From Aquibacillus albus (GTDB lineage Bacteria; Bacillota; Bacilli; Bacillales; Amphibacillaceae): 36,149 bases of DNA. The position numbers and the translations under genes are program-made. The stretch spans positions 1-36,149 of the forward strand of contig NZ_JAFBDR010000035.1 in NCBI RefSeq assembly GCF_016908325.1, in the 5' to 3' direction. Shown here one piece after another: positions 7,063-15,792 of the stretch; the first letter of the stretch is position 1; every line of letters starts with the position of its first letter. The notes beneath the pieces are model-generated. The model was given only the letters and a program-made list of their open reading frames with translations. It searched no databases and was not told the origin of the DNA.

Positions 7063-9003
7063 TCAAGAAAATTTATTCATGAATCTATATAAAATTAGAC
7101 TCCGCATCATAATCTTATAATTTAGGTTCGTTGCATACTCAGAACTCGGTCGATGCTTTATTTCCGAAAAAGCATGATTTAAAACATCAGCATCCAAATA
7201 TTCTAGCATTCTCTTATCTGATATAAGCTGCTTTGCCTCACGAATGAAAGTGTCCCAGTATGGAAGCATCCTATAAACACAGTCGGCTCCCTGAAACCCT
7301 CGAACACGTTGATTAAGCCGAACTTTGTCAGGTAAAATATTTTCGGTAGATCGTCGAATAAGCGCTCGATCGAATCCCTTTTGGACAAATTGTTCATCAG
7401 GTAAGGATAGACAAAACCGGACGACACGTAAATCATTGGTAGGATCACGTTTCCATAGTCCGTAACGTAAAGATAATTTACAAGTAAGTGTATTACCTGC
7501 ATTCCAAGGATAAATACGATCCATTATATTTTTTCTTTGGTCAAAAATACTCGTTGTAGGAAACCAGCCTGATTGATCCATTCCATAAGATTCTAGTTTA
7601 TGAAATACTTCTGTCCGCTCAGCAAAGTCCGAATTGATCATCCTTGGTAATTGCAAAGGACGTTTACTAGAAGCTAGCTTCTGAATGACTGGAAAACCAA
7701 TCTTAGCAATCAATGGTATCCTGCGAAGTCTAGCTCCACCGACGTTTGTACTGTAGTAATCTAATTCCTGGAATAAACGAACCCACTTAAGTTTTTTTAG
7801 TAGAACCGCATAATAATCTAACGCAGATCCCCATGATATAGTGAAATTGCCCCTATCACCATTAAGTAACACTCCTATATCTTGATCGTGTGCTTTTTCA
7901 AACATTCCCTTTAACCAGAAAGAATTCTCAAAAAATTTATACGGCATTTCCATAGATTCAGTAAAACTATCAATATCTGTATAAGGATCTTTACCGTTAA
8001 AATCTAGGATATGCTCTTTAATCCCCCCGACATGATTGACCGTTGATTTTATATATTCACTCTCATTGGCTACGAATTGTTTCGGTGTATAATCTTTAAA
8101 GTCATTGGGTGGAACATAACTAAACGTTTCCAGCCTTTTATTTTCCTTCCGTAAGCTGTTTGCTGCAAAACCAACAACTGCTCCCGAATCTAATCCACCA
8201 CTTAGCTGTGCTCCTATTTTGTGATGCGTTCGTAGTCTTGAATTAACCGCTTTCTGAAATACGTCTTGAAAGGCTTCTACATATTCTTCATCAGAATTTA
8301 GTTTTAATTGTTCCCCTGAAAAGAACGAACCATATTTAGTTAGCTTTATTTTATCTTCAGTAATTGAAATAGAATGAAACGGTGGCACTTGCTCGATGTT
8401 GCAATAAGGTGTACTACGAGCATCTACTGTGTCAATCGTTCCGGAATTGGCAAGATACTCAGCTAGCCACTGTTCATTTAACCGTTTTTTCATGTTTGGT
8501 AAAGCAAGTATTGGCTCTATGGTGGTACAAAAAGTAAAACTTGAATGATTATAATAATAATATAATGTTCGATACCCCGAAGGATCTCTAGCTCCAAACA
8601 GTTTCTGCTCTCGCTCATCCCAAATCATAAAAGCAAAATCACCAATAAGGTGCTTAGGAGTATCCTCTCCCCATTTGCAGTATGCTAGCAATATCAATTG
8701 ACTATCAGGCATCAGTTCCCGTTTATCTTTTTCAACCTGCAGAGCTTGAAACAACTCTTCTCGATTATCAATGATTGTATCGGCAGTAATTGCTACTTGT
8801 CTTTCGTTATCGTAATAGGGTAACGGTTCACCGATTGATTCAGGTGTAATCCATTGAGCGTGACATCCGAGAAAAATATTATCTTTTCTCCATACTCGGA
8901 TATCATTTGCAGGGAATTTACTTAGCTCTTTCATCATTAACTCGGCATGTTCTAGAGTTGCCGGTTGCTTATCTACATTGTAAATACCTGCGATCGCGCT
9001 CAA
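7063..9003 (-). CDS. Lasso peptide cyclase C1 (asparagine synthetase B-like)
   Basis: This is predicted to adenylate Asp9 of the core and form the macrolactam ring. It has a degenerate glutaminase-like N-terminal domain (starting M-SAIAGIY, no Cys2) and an ATP-binding synthetase domain with LSGGLDSG at residues 267-274, the same position as in C2. The two proteins are clearly paralogues and share long blocks such as HAQWITPESIGEPLPYYD. The GTG at 9012 falls inside the AAGGAGGTGA ribosome binding site, so the likely start is the TTG at 9003, giving 646 residues and the same N-terminus as C2. It follows the nucleotidyltransferase gene and directly precedes A1. A duplication of a C-A pair is the simplest origin of the two modules. 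Confidence 0.9.
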   Translation of the reverse strand: MSAIAGIYNVDKQPATLEHAELMMKELSKFPANDIRVWRKDNIFLGCHAQWITPESIGEPLPYYDNERQVAITADTIIDNREELFQALQVEKDKRELMPDSQLILLAYCKWGEDTPKHLIGDFAFMIWDEREQKLFGARDPSGYRTLYYYYNHSSFTFCTTIEPILALPNMKKRLNEQWLAEYLANSGTIDTVDARSTPYCNIEQVPPFHSISITEDKIKLTKYGSFFSGEQLKLNSDEEYVEAFQDVFQKAVNSRLRTHHKIGAQLSGGLDSGAVVGFAANSLRKENKRLETFSYVPPNDFKDYTPKQFVANESEYIKSTVNHVGGIKEHILDFNGKDPYTDIDSFTESMEMPYKFFENSFWLKGMFEKAHDQDIGVLLNGDRGNFTISWGSALDYYAVLLKKLKWVRLFQELDYYSTNVGGARLRRIPLIAKIGFPVIQKLASSKRPLQLPRMINSDFAERTEVFHKLESYGMDQSGWFPTTSIFDQRKNIMDRIYPWNAGNTLTCKLSLRYGLWKRDPTNDLRVVRFCLSLPDEQFVQKGFDRALIRRSTENILPDKVRLNQRVRGFQGADCVYRMLPYWDTFIREAKQLISDKRMLEYLDADVLNHAFSEIKHRPSSEYATNLNYKIMMRSLILYRFMNKFS

Positions 9004-9038
9004 TTGATTCACCTCCTTTTATTTAAAAAATTACTTGG

Positions 9039-10238
9039 TTATCCATGAGTGGTACTTGTTCGTTTTTTTATTTGTCTTATTAGCCAGAGAAACGGCCGTA
9101 ATGGGAAGTATAGAAAGTTCAATTGCTTAGGTAGAGGTAGAATTTCGGCATCCCATGAGCTTGGGTATAATCTACTTAATAAAAGTAACAACCTTTGATT
9201 AATAGATCTTTGTAAAAGTAAGTAGTTATGATACTTTTTAACAAATTCCTTTGGATTGTCCCGTGAATGGGGAACTAATCCTTTGTTTATAAAATATACG
9301 GCTAACTGTGAAGCCTTTTTTTGCTTTTGAACGCTTGATATTAAAGATTCAAACTTATATTTCACATCTTTATGAAGTAATTCTGAAGTGAGCATAATGC
9401 CTTGGCCTGCCATCACTTTAGCATCATATTTATTTAAAAGAGAATCTACTATATACGGATTTAATTCTTTAGATAGTAATCTATTAATGTCTACTAACCA
9501 CCGGAGTCTGAACCAAGCATGGCGAAATCCGTGGTTCATTAGGTAAAATAGTAAATCTTCTGAACCTAGTAAATAAACAGGTCCATCCGTTAAGTCACTT
9601 ACTTTACGACGTTTCCAAAGTTCATCAAAGCTTGGCTCCTTTCCCATTTCAGGACTAAGACGCCAATGTATTTCAATTTGCACTTTTTTCTCAGGATGAT
9701 AATATGAAAGATGGTGATATTTCCATTTCCAATCATCCAATATCCATGGTTGATTTTTATCTAATATATATCCATACTCTGTAAGAATTGTCTTTACTTT
9801 ATTTATAGAATCTATTGGAACCAAAATATCCAAATCTTTTGAAGTTCTGTCTGATATATTTCCATATAAAGATTCTGCAAGTACTGGCCCTTTCAATACA
9901 AGTGCCTGTATATTATTGTCAGAAAAGGCCTGACAAACGTTTCCCATCTCTGCAGTTAATGCGAGCATGTTAAACGTGTTGTTAGTATAGTAATGTTCTA
10001 ATCTTTGCATAATACGATCGGGAACAATTGATTTTTCGTACTTCTTAAATTCTTTATAAATTAAAGGAAAAACACGATGATGGATTGTCAAATCTACAAA
10101 TTTATCCCAGTCTATGTTGTCTAATAAATGACTATTATTTTCTATGTAAGAAGAATAATTATTTAACTTCAATATTCCTAGTAGTAAATCAAGTTCCTTA
10201 GGAAATAAACTCGTATCAAGTGTTATATTCTGTACCAT
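9039..10238 (-). CDS. Nucleotidyltransferase-family protein of the lasso cluster
   Basis: This 399-residue protein has a nucleotidyltransferase-type core: KGPVLAESLYG followed by SKDLDILVP, whose DxD (about residues 135 and 137) is the expected metal-binding pair. A downstream HWRL block and a mostly helical C-terminal region follow. Related genes recur in Firmicute lasso peptide clusters, but I know of no settled role; transfer of a nucleotide or sugar-type group to the phosphoserine made by K is one untested option. The ATG at 10238 has AAGGAG 7 nt upstream and lies inside the end of B2 (23-bp overlap), indicating tight coupling with the maturation genes. The gene is intact and has no paralogue here, so it would serve both peptides. 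Confidence 0.8.
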   Translation of the reverse strand: MVQNITLDTSLFPKELDLLLGILKLNNYSSYIENNSHLLDNIDWDKFVDLTIHHRVFPLIYKEFKKYEKSIVPDRIMQRLEHYYTNNTFNMLALTAEMGNVCQAFSDNNIQALVLKGPVLAESLYGNISDRTSKDLDILVPIDSINKVKTILTEYGYILDKNQPWILDDWKWKYHHLSYYHPEKKVQIEIHWRLSPEMGKEPSFDELWKRRKVSDLTDGPVYLLGSEDLLFYLMNHGFRHAWFRLRWLVDINRLLSKELNPYIVDSLLNKYDAKVMAGQGIMLTSELLHKDVKYKFESLISSVQKQKKASQLAVYFINKGLVPHSRDNPKEFVKKYHNYLLLQRSINQRLLLLLSRLYPSSWDAEILPLPKQLNFLYFPLRPFLWLIRQIKKRTSTTHG

Positions 10239-10704
10239 TACGGTTCTCCTTCTCTTTAGGATTAACAGGTTTTGAGAACACCCCTACTACGGTAAATTTT
10301 TGCCTAACCCTTCCCCCAGTTACATACATCGAACCACACCTCAACCATGCATGCGCAATCATTTTATTTCTATCATCTCTCGCTGTTCCTAAATATAAGG
10401 TACTTTCTATTTTTCGACGTTCTAACATTTTCATTGCCGCTATTGCTTGGACGAGACACGCACTTTCCCATAAAGTATGTCTACTCATTGTAGCAATTGC
10501 TCTAGAAACCTCTTTAACATTAGTAGGGTTTTGATAGACTTCAAATGTTGTTTCATTTGATTGAAAATTCAATAGCTTAGTCACTCTTGCAAACGGCAAT
10601 GCTTTTAATAAACGTGCCATAGCCAAATATAAAAATGCTTCGAAATATAATTTCTTTTTATGTGAAGGTAAGGATAGAAATTTTTTCATTTTTTTTGCTA
10701 TCAT
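10216..10704 (-). CDS. Lasso peptide B2 protein, transglutaminase-like leader peptidase
   Basis: This 162-residue protein matches the B2 cysteine protease that cleaves after the Thr-Met at the leader end. The nucleophile is Cys83 in TLWESACLVQA and the general base is His118 in MIAHAWLRCG. The third triad residue is not obvious by eye. The N-terminus is basic and helical. Its start at 10704 has a strong GGAGGG site 7 nt upstream. It is the first gene after the main lasso promoter (10749-10781), giving a 5' leader of about 38 nt. Only one B2 exists, so it must accept both cores, whose first residues are Leu and Met. Confidence 0.92.
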   Translation of the reverse strand: MIAKKMKKFLSLPSHKKKLYFEAFLYLAMARLLKALPFARVTKLLNFQSNETTFEVYQNPTNVKEVSRAIATMSRHTLWESACLVQAIAAMKMLERRKIESTLYLGTARDDRNKMIAHAWLRCGSMYVTGGRVRQKFTVVGVFSKPVNPKEKENRNGTEYNT

Positions 10705-10748
10705 GTCCTACCCTCCTCTGATTTTCTCAACGTAACTTATTAAAATTA

Positions 10749-10781
10749 AGTATAGTAAATAAATGGGGTAACTTTCAGTAA
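10749..10781 (-). promoter_or_regulatory. Main lasso operon promoter with conserved TTACTGAAAGT box
   Basis: On the minus strand TTACTGAAAGT (10781-10771) is followed after 11 nt by TTTACTATACT (10759-10749), containing the -10 hexamer TATACT. There is no consensus -35; the box covers that position. The layout is identical to that before C2 (3567-3599), while the 11-nt spacers differ. This pattern of conserved blocks with a divergent spacer suggests a regulator site plus core promoter. Confidence 0.72.
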
Positions 10782-10879
10782 TATATATAAATTAATAGAC
10801 CTATTTTATTGGTAAAAATGCAGTCACTCCTATTAGATTTACCAGAGCTTTAGCGGTCCCTATCTTGAATTAGTACTTT

Positions 10880-11560
10880 TTAACTAGTCACTTTTGCAAG
10901 GAGCTGCTTTAATTCTGTTCGATTGCTAATATTTAATTTCTTATACATCTCTGAAATGTAATTTTTCACTGTCCCTTCACTAATCGAAAGCTCCTCAGCA
11001 ATCATTCGGTTTGACCACCCTCGATTTATACATTGAATCAACCTAAGCTCCCGATCATGTAAATCCTTCTGATGCTGGAATCTTTTTCGAATCGTATGAA
11101 TAGATCCTTCCTTCTCTAATTTTTGTAATCCTATTAATCTTTCAGAAAAATGATTCACAAAAAATTTTGGTGCGATAAATTGACCGTCATCAATTAATCG
11201 TAGTAGTTGTTTAAATTGATCTAAGCTCGACTCCTTCAACACATAGCCATCTACACCTATCGAGAGTGCTTTTTCCATAAAGGAATCCGTTTTTATATCT
11301 GTTAAAAGGACAACCTTCATTTCTGGATATTCACTTTTTAACCAAGCTGCACATTCCATGACATCGGTCTCACTTATTTGAATATCGAGCAGACACATGT
11401 AAGGTAGAACTTCCTTCTTTTTAATAAAATCAATGACTTCTTCTCCGTTGTTTAACCCTGCAATAACCACAAATTCTTGCATTTCTTTTATAATGCTAAT
11501 AATCATTTCACGAAATAATGTCTGGTCCTCAGCAATAATTACCGTATGCTTTTTGTTCAC
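10880..11560 (-). CDS. Orphan NarL/LuxR-family response regulator
   Basis: This 226-residue protein has a receiver domain with acidic pocket Glu11-Asp12, phospho-acceptor Asp59 in CLLDIQ, Thr87 and Lys109, then a linker and a LuxR-type HTH at about 166-226 (ERELRLIQCINRGWSNRMIA shown in part). The start is GTG at 11560 with AAGGAG about 10 nt upstream. No histidine kinase is encoded nearby. It lies directly upstream of, and on the same strand as, the lasso operon with no terminator between, so it is the best candidate to bind the TTACTGAAAGT boxes. That link is inferred from position only. It is insulated from the polysaccharide operon by the terminator at 11676-11707. Confidence 0.88.
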   Translation of the reverse strand: MNKKHTVIIAEDQTLFREMIISIIKEMQEFVVIAGLNNGEEVIDFIKKKEVLPYMCLLDIQISETDVMECAAWLKSEYPEMKVVLLTDIKTDSFMEKALSIGVDGYVLKESSLDQFKQLLRLIDDGQFIAPKFFVNHFSERLIGLQKLEKEGSIHTIRKRFQHQKDLHDRELRLIQCINRGWSNRMIAEELSISEGTVKNYISEMYKKLNISNRTELKQLLAKVTS

Positions 11561-11675
11561 TTTACTCCAACTCCTTGAGTGAACCCGAAGGCCTTTCCAA
11601 TTACACTAGGTTCTTATTAATTATATTTTTGATAAAATGATAACCACCCCTTTGTCCTAAACACATTCAATAATA

Positions 11676-11707
11676 AAACGTGCTTATCTAATAAGATAAG
11701 CACGTTT
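11676..11707 (-). terminator. Intrinsic terminator at the end of the polysaccharide operon
   Basis: AAACGTGCTTATCT (11676-11689) pairs perfectly with 11694-11707 around a 4-nt loop, and on the minus strand the stem is followed by TTTTATTATT. It ends transcripts coming from the glycosyltransferase at 11943. The flanking T-run on the plus strand is shorter, but the stem may also stop the small plus-strand gene's antisense traffic. Confidence 0.88.
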
Positions 11708-11803
11708 ATCAAGAGTAGCTTCTATTATATAAATGAACTATAATATAAGGAAATTATGTGGCTAATAACTATTTGTTACGTATTAAAATATAGAGGTGTT
11801 CTT

Positions 11804-11902
11804 ATGACTTTATTTATTACTGGAATGCTAGTTGGCAGTTTTACAACCTTAGTCATTATGAGCTTATTAATCATTTCAAAAAAGGGTGATAAAACAGAAT
11901 AA
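11804..11902 (+). CDS. Small membrane peptide, DUF3789-like (32 residues)
   Basis: This is a short plus-strand ORF starting ATG at 11804 with AGAGGTG 6 nt upstream and stopping at TAA 11900-11902. The product is one hydrophobic segment (residues about 3-25, with GMLVGSFTTLVIMSLLII) followed by a short basic-acidic tail. The GMxxG hydrophobic layout is like the tiny DUF3789 proteins found in Firmicutes and their phages, whose function is unknown. It is one of only two small plus-strand genes I can support. It lies antisense to the tail of the polysaccharide transcript. Confidence 0.6.
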   Translation: MTLFITGMLVGSFTTLVIMSLLIISKKGDKTE

Positions 11903-11942
11903 AAATTATTGGCTAGTTGAAATAATAATTTTCATGACTCCA

Positions 11943-13013
11943 TTATAAAAGGTGTAGAATCTTATTAGAAACCTTTGATACATCATTGGTTAATTTTCCG
12001 GTATGCTGTTTTTTCAACTCAGTCAATAAACTAGTATCAATCCTAATTTTCTTCAATTCATCCCAGTTTATTAACTTGACATAATTATTTTTCTTTAAGT
12101 AATCAATTGTATTTCCATCTTCGTTCATAAAACTTCTATTTAATACAATAAGTGGCTTATGATTTAATATAGCTTCACTCACTGTACTCCACCCTGCTTT
12201 TGATATGACGATGTCTGATGCGGCTACATAATTTTGTGACTCAGTGTACTGCTTGGGAATCTTATAGACATTTGGCTTATCAATCTCTAGATTACTTGAA
12301 ACTAAAAAAACACAATCGTCACTATTCCATAGTTCAAGACTGTGTAAATCATTTATATCTACCTTCATTCCAAGCCCAAAATAAACTACTGTCTTATTTT
12401 TATCTGGATTAATGGAATCAATAATTCTTTCGACCTCTTCTTTTTCAGTATTCCTGGCAAGAAAATTAAATCTGTGTTTCTTTTTATTACACAGTTGTTG
12501 CTCATTTTCCCCTGCTAACGAAAAAAAGAAATCCATTTTCACATATGATTTTTTAAAGTATTCTAGATACTTTTCAACAACCATTCCTTTATATGCGGTA
12601 TACCAAGTGAAATTAGATATTCCAACCGATGGTATCCCTAATTGTTTGGCTGGTATGAAAGGTAATGGTGATATATCTGAAATGACTAAATTAACTTTAT
12701 TTTCAGATAAGAAATCTTTTTCATTTTCTAACTTAATTTCCCATTCATCTATAAATCTAATATATTCTCTTTCAATTTTCGCAGGATCTGGAAAAATATT
12801 ATTTGTCTGAAGAAAATAACCGATATCCGTTTTAAGTTTACGAAATTCAACATTCAAGTCTTTTAAAGAATCTTTTAAAAAATCTAATGCAAATGAATGA
12901 CATACAATGATTTTTATATCTTTGTTGTGTTTCAACGTTGCGCGAATAACTGCGATACTCCTTGACGCATGACCAAATCCATAATCTGATATATAATACG
13001 CAATAGTTTTCAT
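11943..13013 (-). CDS. MurG-like (GT-B) glycosyltransferase
   Basis: The 356-residue protein begins YYISDYGFGHASRSIAV, the nucleotide-sugar glycosyltransferase motif with GFGH seen in the GT28/MJ1255-like group. Near residue 265 it has AASDIVISKAGWSTVSEA, the donor-binding signature of MurG-type enzymes. It probably adds a sugar to a lipid-linked repeat unit at the cytoplasmic membrane face. The start ATG lies 5 bp after the manC stop and has no good ribosome binding site, so translation is probably coupled. It is the last gene of the polysaccharide operon. The acceptor and donor cannot be read from sequence. Confidence 0.8.
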   Translation of the reverse strand: MKTIAYYISDYGFGHASRSIAVIRATLKHNKDIKIIVCHSFALDFLKDSLKDLNVEFRKLKTDIGYFLQTNNIFPDPAKIEREYIRFIDEWEIKLENEKDFLSENKVNLVISDISPLPFIPAKQLGIPSVGISNFTWYTAYKGMVVEKYLEYFKKSYVKMDFFFSLAGENEQQLCNKKKHRFNFLARNTEKEEVERIIDSINPDKNKTVVYFGLGMKVDINDLHSLELWNSDDCVFLVSSNLEIDKPNVYKIPKQYTESQNYVAASDIVISKAGWSTVSEAILNHKPLIVLNRSFMNEDGNTIDYLKKNNYVKLINWDELKKIRIDTSLLTELKKQHTGKLTNDVSKVSNKILHLL

Positions 13014-13018
13014 TGTTT

Positions 13019-14401
13019 TTATGAAATAACAGTTGCCTTTGATTTCTTGAATTGTGCAATTACATCTTCCCAGTCAAAGAATATACGAATAAAATCTTCA
13101 TCAGTTATTCCTGCCCCAGTTTGTACTTCAATAAATTCTAAATCTGAAATTGCTTTCAACCCATGCTTTTTCCCTGCGGGAAGATGTATTACATCTCCAG
13201 CCTTTACTCTAGTTATGCTATTATCTAAGGCAAGTTCACCTTCCCCTTTAACAATTGTAAGAACTTCATCACGCAAATTATGGAAATGGTAACTAGAATT
13301 CTTACCGTGTTCAATACCTATATGTTTTGTCACCATTTCTTCACTATTTTCATACTTCGAATAATCTAAAGTCTTTGACCATCCCCAAATTCGTTCTTCA
13401 AATCTAGGAGGTTGATCAAATCCCTTAATTAAATCTTTCACTGTTGGACTCGACATCTTGTCACTAACTAAAATACCATCAGGACTCGCAGCAACTACTA
13501 AATTATTCACGCCTAATACAGTAATAGGAATGTCTAATTCATTTATCAGGTGTGTCCCATTACAATCATTACTTATTACACCTTTACCTATTTGGTTTGT
13601 ATCCATTTCCTCTGTTAATGTATTCCAAGTACCGAGATCTTTCCAATAACCATCATAAGAGAGAGCGACAACGTTGTTTGCTTTTTCAACAACCTCATAA
13701 TCAAAACTTATCTTGGTTAATTTACTATACTGTTTACTTAATAATTCATACTGCAGTGGTAATTTCTTAGCTCTTAATATATCTAATAAGTACCCTAATT
13801 TAAAAGAAAAAACGCCACAGTTCCATAGGGCGTCATTGTTAATTAATAGTTTAGCTTTTTCTTCATTAGGCTTTTCGGAAAAGTGACTGACGTGAAGATA
13901 TCTTTTTTCATATTTCTTAGGTACGATGTATCCATACTTTGAAGATGGGTATGTTGGTGTAACCCCAATTAGCGCTAAATCTGTATTAGAAATTTTGATA
14001 GTTTCTTCTAAATCCTTAATTCTTTCAAAAAAGCTATCTTCTACATACGGGTCTACTGGTAAAACTACAACAACTTCATCTTTATCTATTGATTCGATAG
14101 AATAAAGATAGGATGCTGCTAAAGATATGGCTGGAAAAGTATCTCTACGTTCTGGTTCAACTATAACTGGAACTTCTAATCCTAACTGATGATGTATCAT
14201 CTCTTTTTGAATACTTGAAGTTGAAATTAGAGTTGAGTCATGAAGATTTGCTGATTTAATTTGCCTCCATACCCTTTGTACCATTGATTCTTTTTGACCA
14301 TCATCACCCTCAAGTATTTTCAGAAATTGTTTTGATCTAATATCATTTGAAAGTGGCCACAATCTTTTTCCCGATCCTCCAGACAATAAAATCAACTTCA
14401 A
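13019..14401 (-). CDS. manC: Mannose-1-phosphate guanylyltransferase / mannose-6-phosphate isomerase (type II)
   Basis: The N-terminal domain opens LILLSGGSGKRLWPLS, the pyrophosphorylase motif, and has FSEKP near residue 170. The C-terminal part is a cupin with HFHNLRDEVLTIVKGEGEL and VKAGDVIHLPAGKKHGL, as in bifunctional ManC/AlgA proteins. It makes GDP-mannose from mannose-1-phosphate and GTP, which feeds Gmd and Fcl (22025-23961) for GDP-L-fucose. Its 460 residues are typical of the family. The start is TTG at 14401, with a GGGGGG stretch about 10 nt upstream. No phosphomannomutase is in the window, so that step must be supplied elsewhere. Confidence 0.92.
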   Translation of the reverse strand: MKLILLSGGSGKRLWPLSNDIRSKQFLKILEGDDGQKESMVQRVWRQIKSANLHDSTLISTSSIQKEMIHHQLGLEVPVIVEPERRDTFPAISLAASYLYSIESIDKDEVVVVLPVDPYVEDSFFERIKDLEETIKISNTDLALIGVTPTYPSSKYGYIVPKKYEKRYLHVSHFSEKPNEEKAKLLINNDALWNCGVFSFKLGYLLDILRAKKLPLQYELLSKQYSKLTKISFDYEVVEKANNVVALSYDGYWKDLGTWNTLTEEMDTNQIGKGVISNDCNGTHLINELDIPITVLGVNNLVVAASPDGILVSDKMSSPTVKDLIKGFDQPPRFEERIWGWSKTLDYSKYENSEEMVTKHIGIEHGKNSSYHFHNLRDEVLTIVKGEGELALDNSITRVKAGDVIHLPAGKKHGLKAISDLEFIEVQTGAGITDEDFIRIFFDWEDVIAQFKKSKATVIS

Positions 14402-14424
14402 ACCAATCCCCCCATTTATAATAA

Positions 14425-15753
14425 TTATCCAAAATACCTATTTTGTAATATTCTTTCCTCTGTTGCAAACTTTCTATCGTATCTTTTACTCATAACAAGA
14501 GTAATTATGATTAACAAAAAATTCAAAAAAGCGTTGGAAACCCCATAAAGTGCTATTGCGATTAAATCATTAGAATATATAAAGTCTACTAATAAAAATG
14601 CAACAACACTAACAATTAAAGAAATAATTGTAAAAAATAAATGAAATCTTTGAGCAGATAAAATCGGAAAAGATTTTATGCATGGTTGATATATGAGTAT
14701 AAAAAAAACAACTATTGCAATCCACCTAGCGTACTCACCTGCAACCTCCCATTCCAGTCCAAATATAACGCTAAAAAGCGATGGCCCTAGTACAATTATT
14801 ATCCCAAAAGGAATGATTCCCAATATTGACAAACTAACTATAGCTTTTAAAATAATTTTAGTTATTTTTTCACCGTTATTTGCAGCCTCGTTTATTCGTG
14901 GATAAAAAACATCACCAAAGGACTTTCCGATTAATTGTGTAGGTATATTTAAAACCATTCTACCCAATGAATAAAAACCCGCAGAAGTAGGACCAAACAA
15001 ACTAGCCAATAATAAAACAGGTATATTTTGACTAATTCCATTAATTAATACTTGTGGTGCTCTATATATTGGGAAATCCTTATGTTTTAAAGCCGATTTT
15101 TTTAAAGAAGTAAAGTCTATTATGGAAGTCTTATTTGTATTTATCCTTCTATTCTTTCTAAAAAAAATTATTAGAATAGCTCTAATTCCTTCACTAAACG
15201 CCTGTATCAATATAAGTGTCGTAGCAAACGGATAGATAGTTCCGATTAATACCTTACTACCCTGTACAATGATAGCTTGAAACAAAGATGCTTTTGCTAT
15301 AGCAATAAACTCTTTGGTTCTAATAACCCACTGTTCAGCAATTTGAAATAAACCACTAAAAAAGATCACAACAGGTATAAAATATAAATAATGAGAAATG
15401 TCATTTATTTCAAATAATCTAACTAATTGTTTAGATGAAATAACAAGAATTAAAAATATGCATAGTGAAGTAAATATTGTTAATAACAGTGAAAGTCTTA
15501 CTAAATCTTTAGCATCTCTTTCTTCTTTAGGTAGTACTATAGCAATTGGATATGTTAATGCTGAAATTGGTCCAATAACACTAACAATAGCAATAAATAT
15601 ACCCATCACCCCAAAAGCTTCAGGACCATAGATACGTGTAATTATAGGAGTTAAAATAAAATTTATAACCTGCGCAGCAGCTGTACCAGTTACCATTATA
15701 ATTACATTTTTAAAAAAGGCTTTTTTTGTTATTGCTACTAGTTTCCTTATCAT
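14425..15753 (-). CDS. wzx: Wzx-type lipid-linked oligosaccharide flippase
   Basis: This is a polytopic membrane protein of 442 residues with about 12-14 hydrophobic segments and the N-terminal pattern typical of the polysaccharide biosynthesis/flippase family (MVTGTAAAQVINFILTPIIT). It is expected to flip undecaprenyl-pyrophosphate-linked repeat units to the outer face for polymerisation by the Wzy at 20762. It has a purine-rich ribosome binding region before the ATG at 15753. Gene order (wzx between glycosyltransferases and manC) fits a Wzy-dependent locus. Confidence 0.88.
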   Translation of the reverse strand: MIRKLVAITKKAFFKNVIIMVTGTAAAQVINFILTPIITRIYGPEAFGVMGIFIAIVSVIGPISALTYPIAIVLPKEERDAKDLVRLSLLLTIFTSLCIFLILVISSKQLVRLFEINDISHYLYFIPVVIFFSGLFQIAEQWVIRTKEFIAIAKASLFQAIIVQGSKVLIGTIYPFATTLILIQAFSEGIRAILIIFFRKNRRINTNKTSIIDFTSLKKSALKHKDFPIYRAPQVLINGISQNIPVLLLASLFGPTSAGFYSLGRMVLNIPTQLIGKSFGDVFYPRINEAANNGEKITKIILKAIVSLSILGIIPFGIIIVLGPSLFSVIFGLEWEVAGEYARWIAIVVFFILIYQPCIKSFPILSAQRFHLFFTIISLIVSVVAFLLVDFIYSNDLIAIALYGVSNAFLNFLLIIITLVMSKRYDRKFATEERILQNRYFG

Positions 15754-15792
15754 TTTCTTTTTCCTTTTCCTTTCTATTAATACACTAAAAAT

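Noticed and set aside
7203-7502. 99-residue minus-strand ORF inside cyclase C1
   Set aside because: It is a shadow frame of C1 with no ribosome binding site and no recognisable family.
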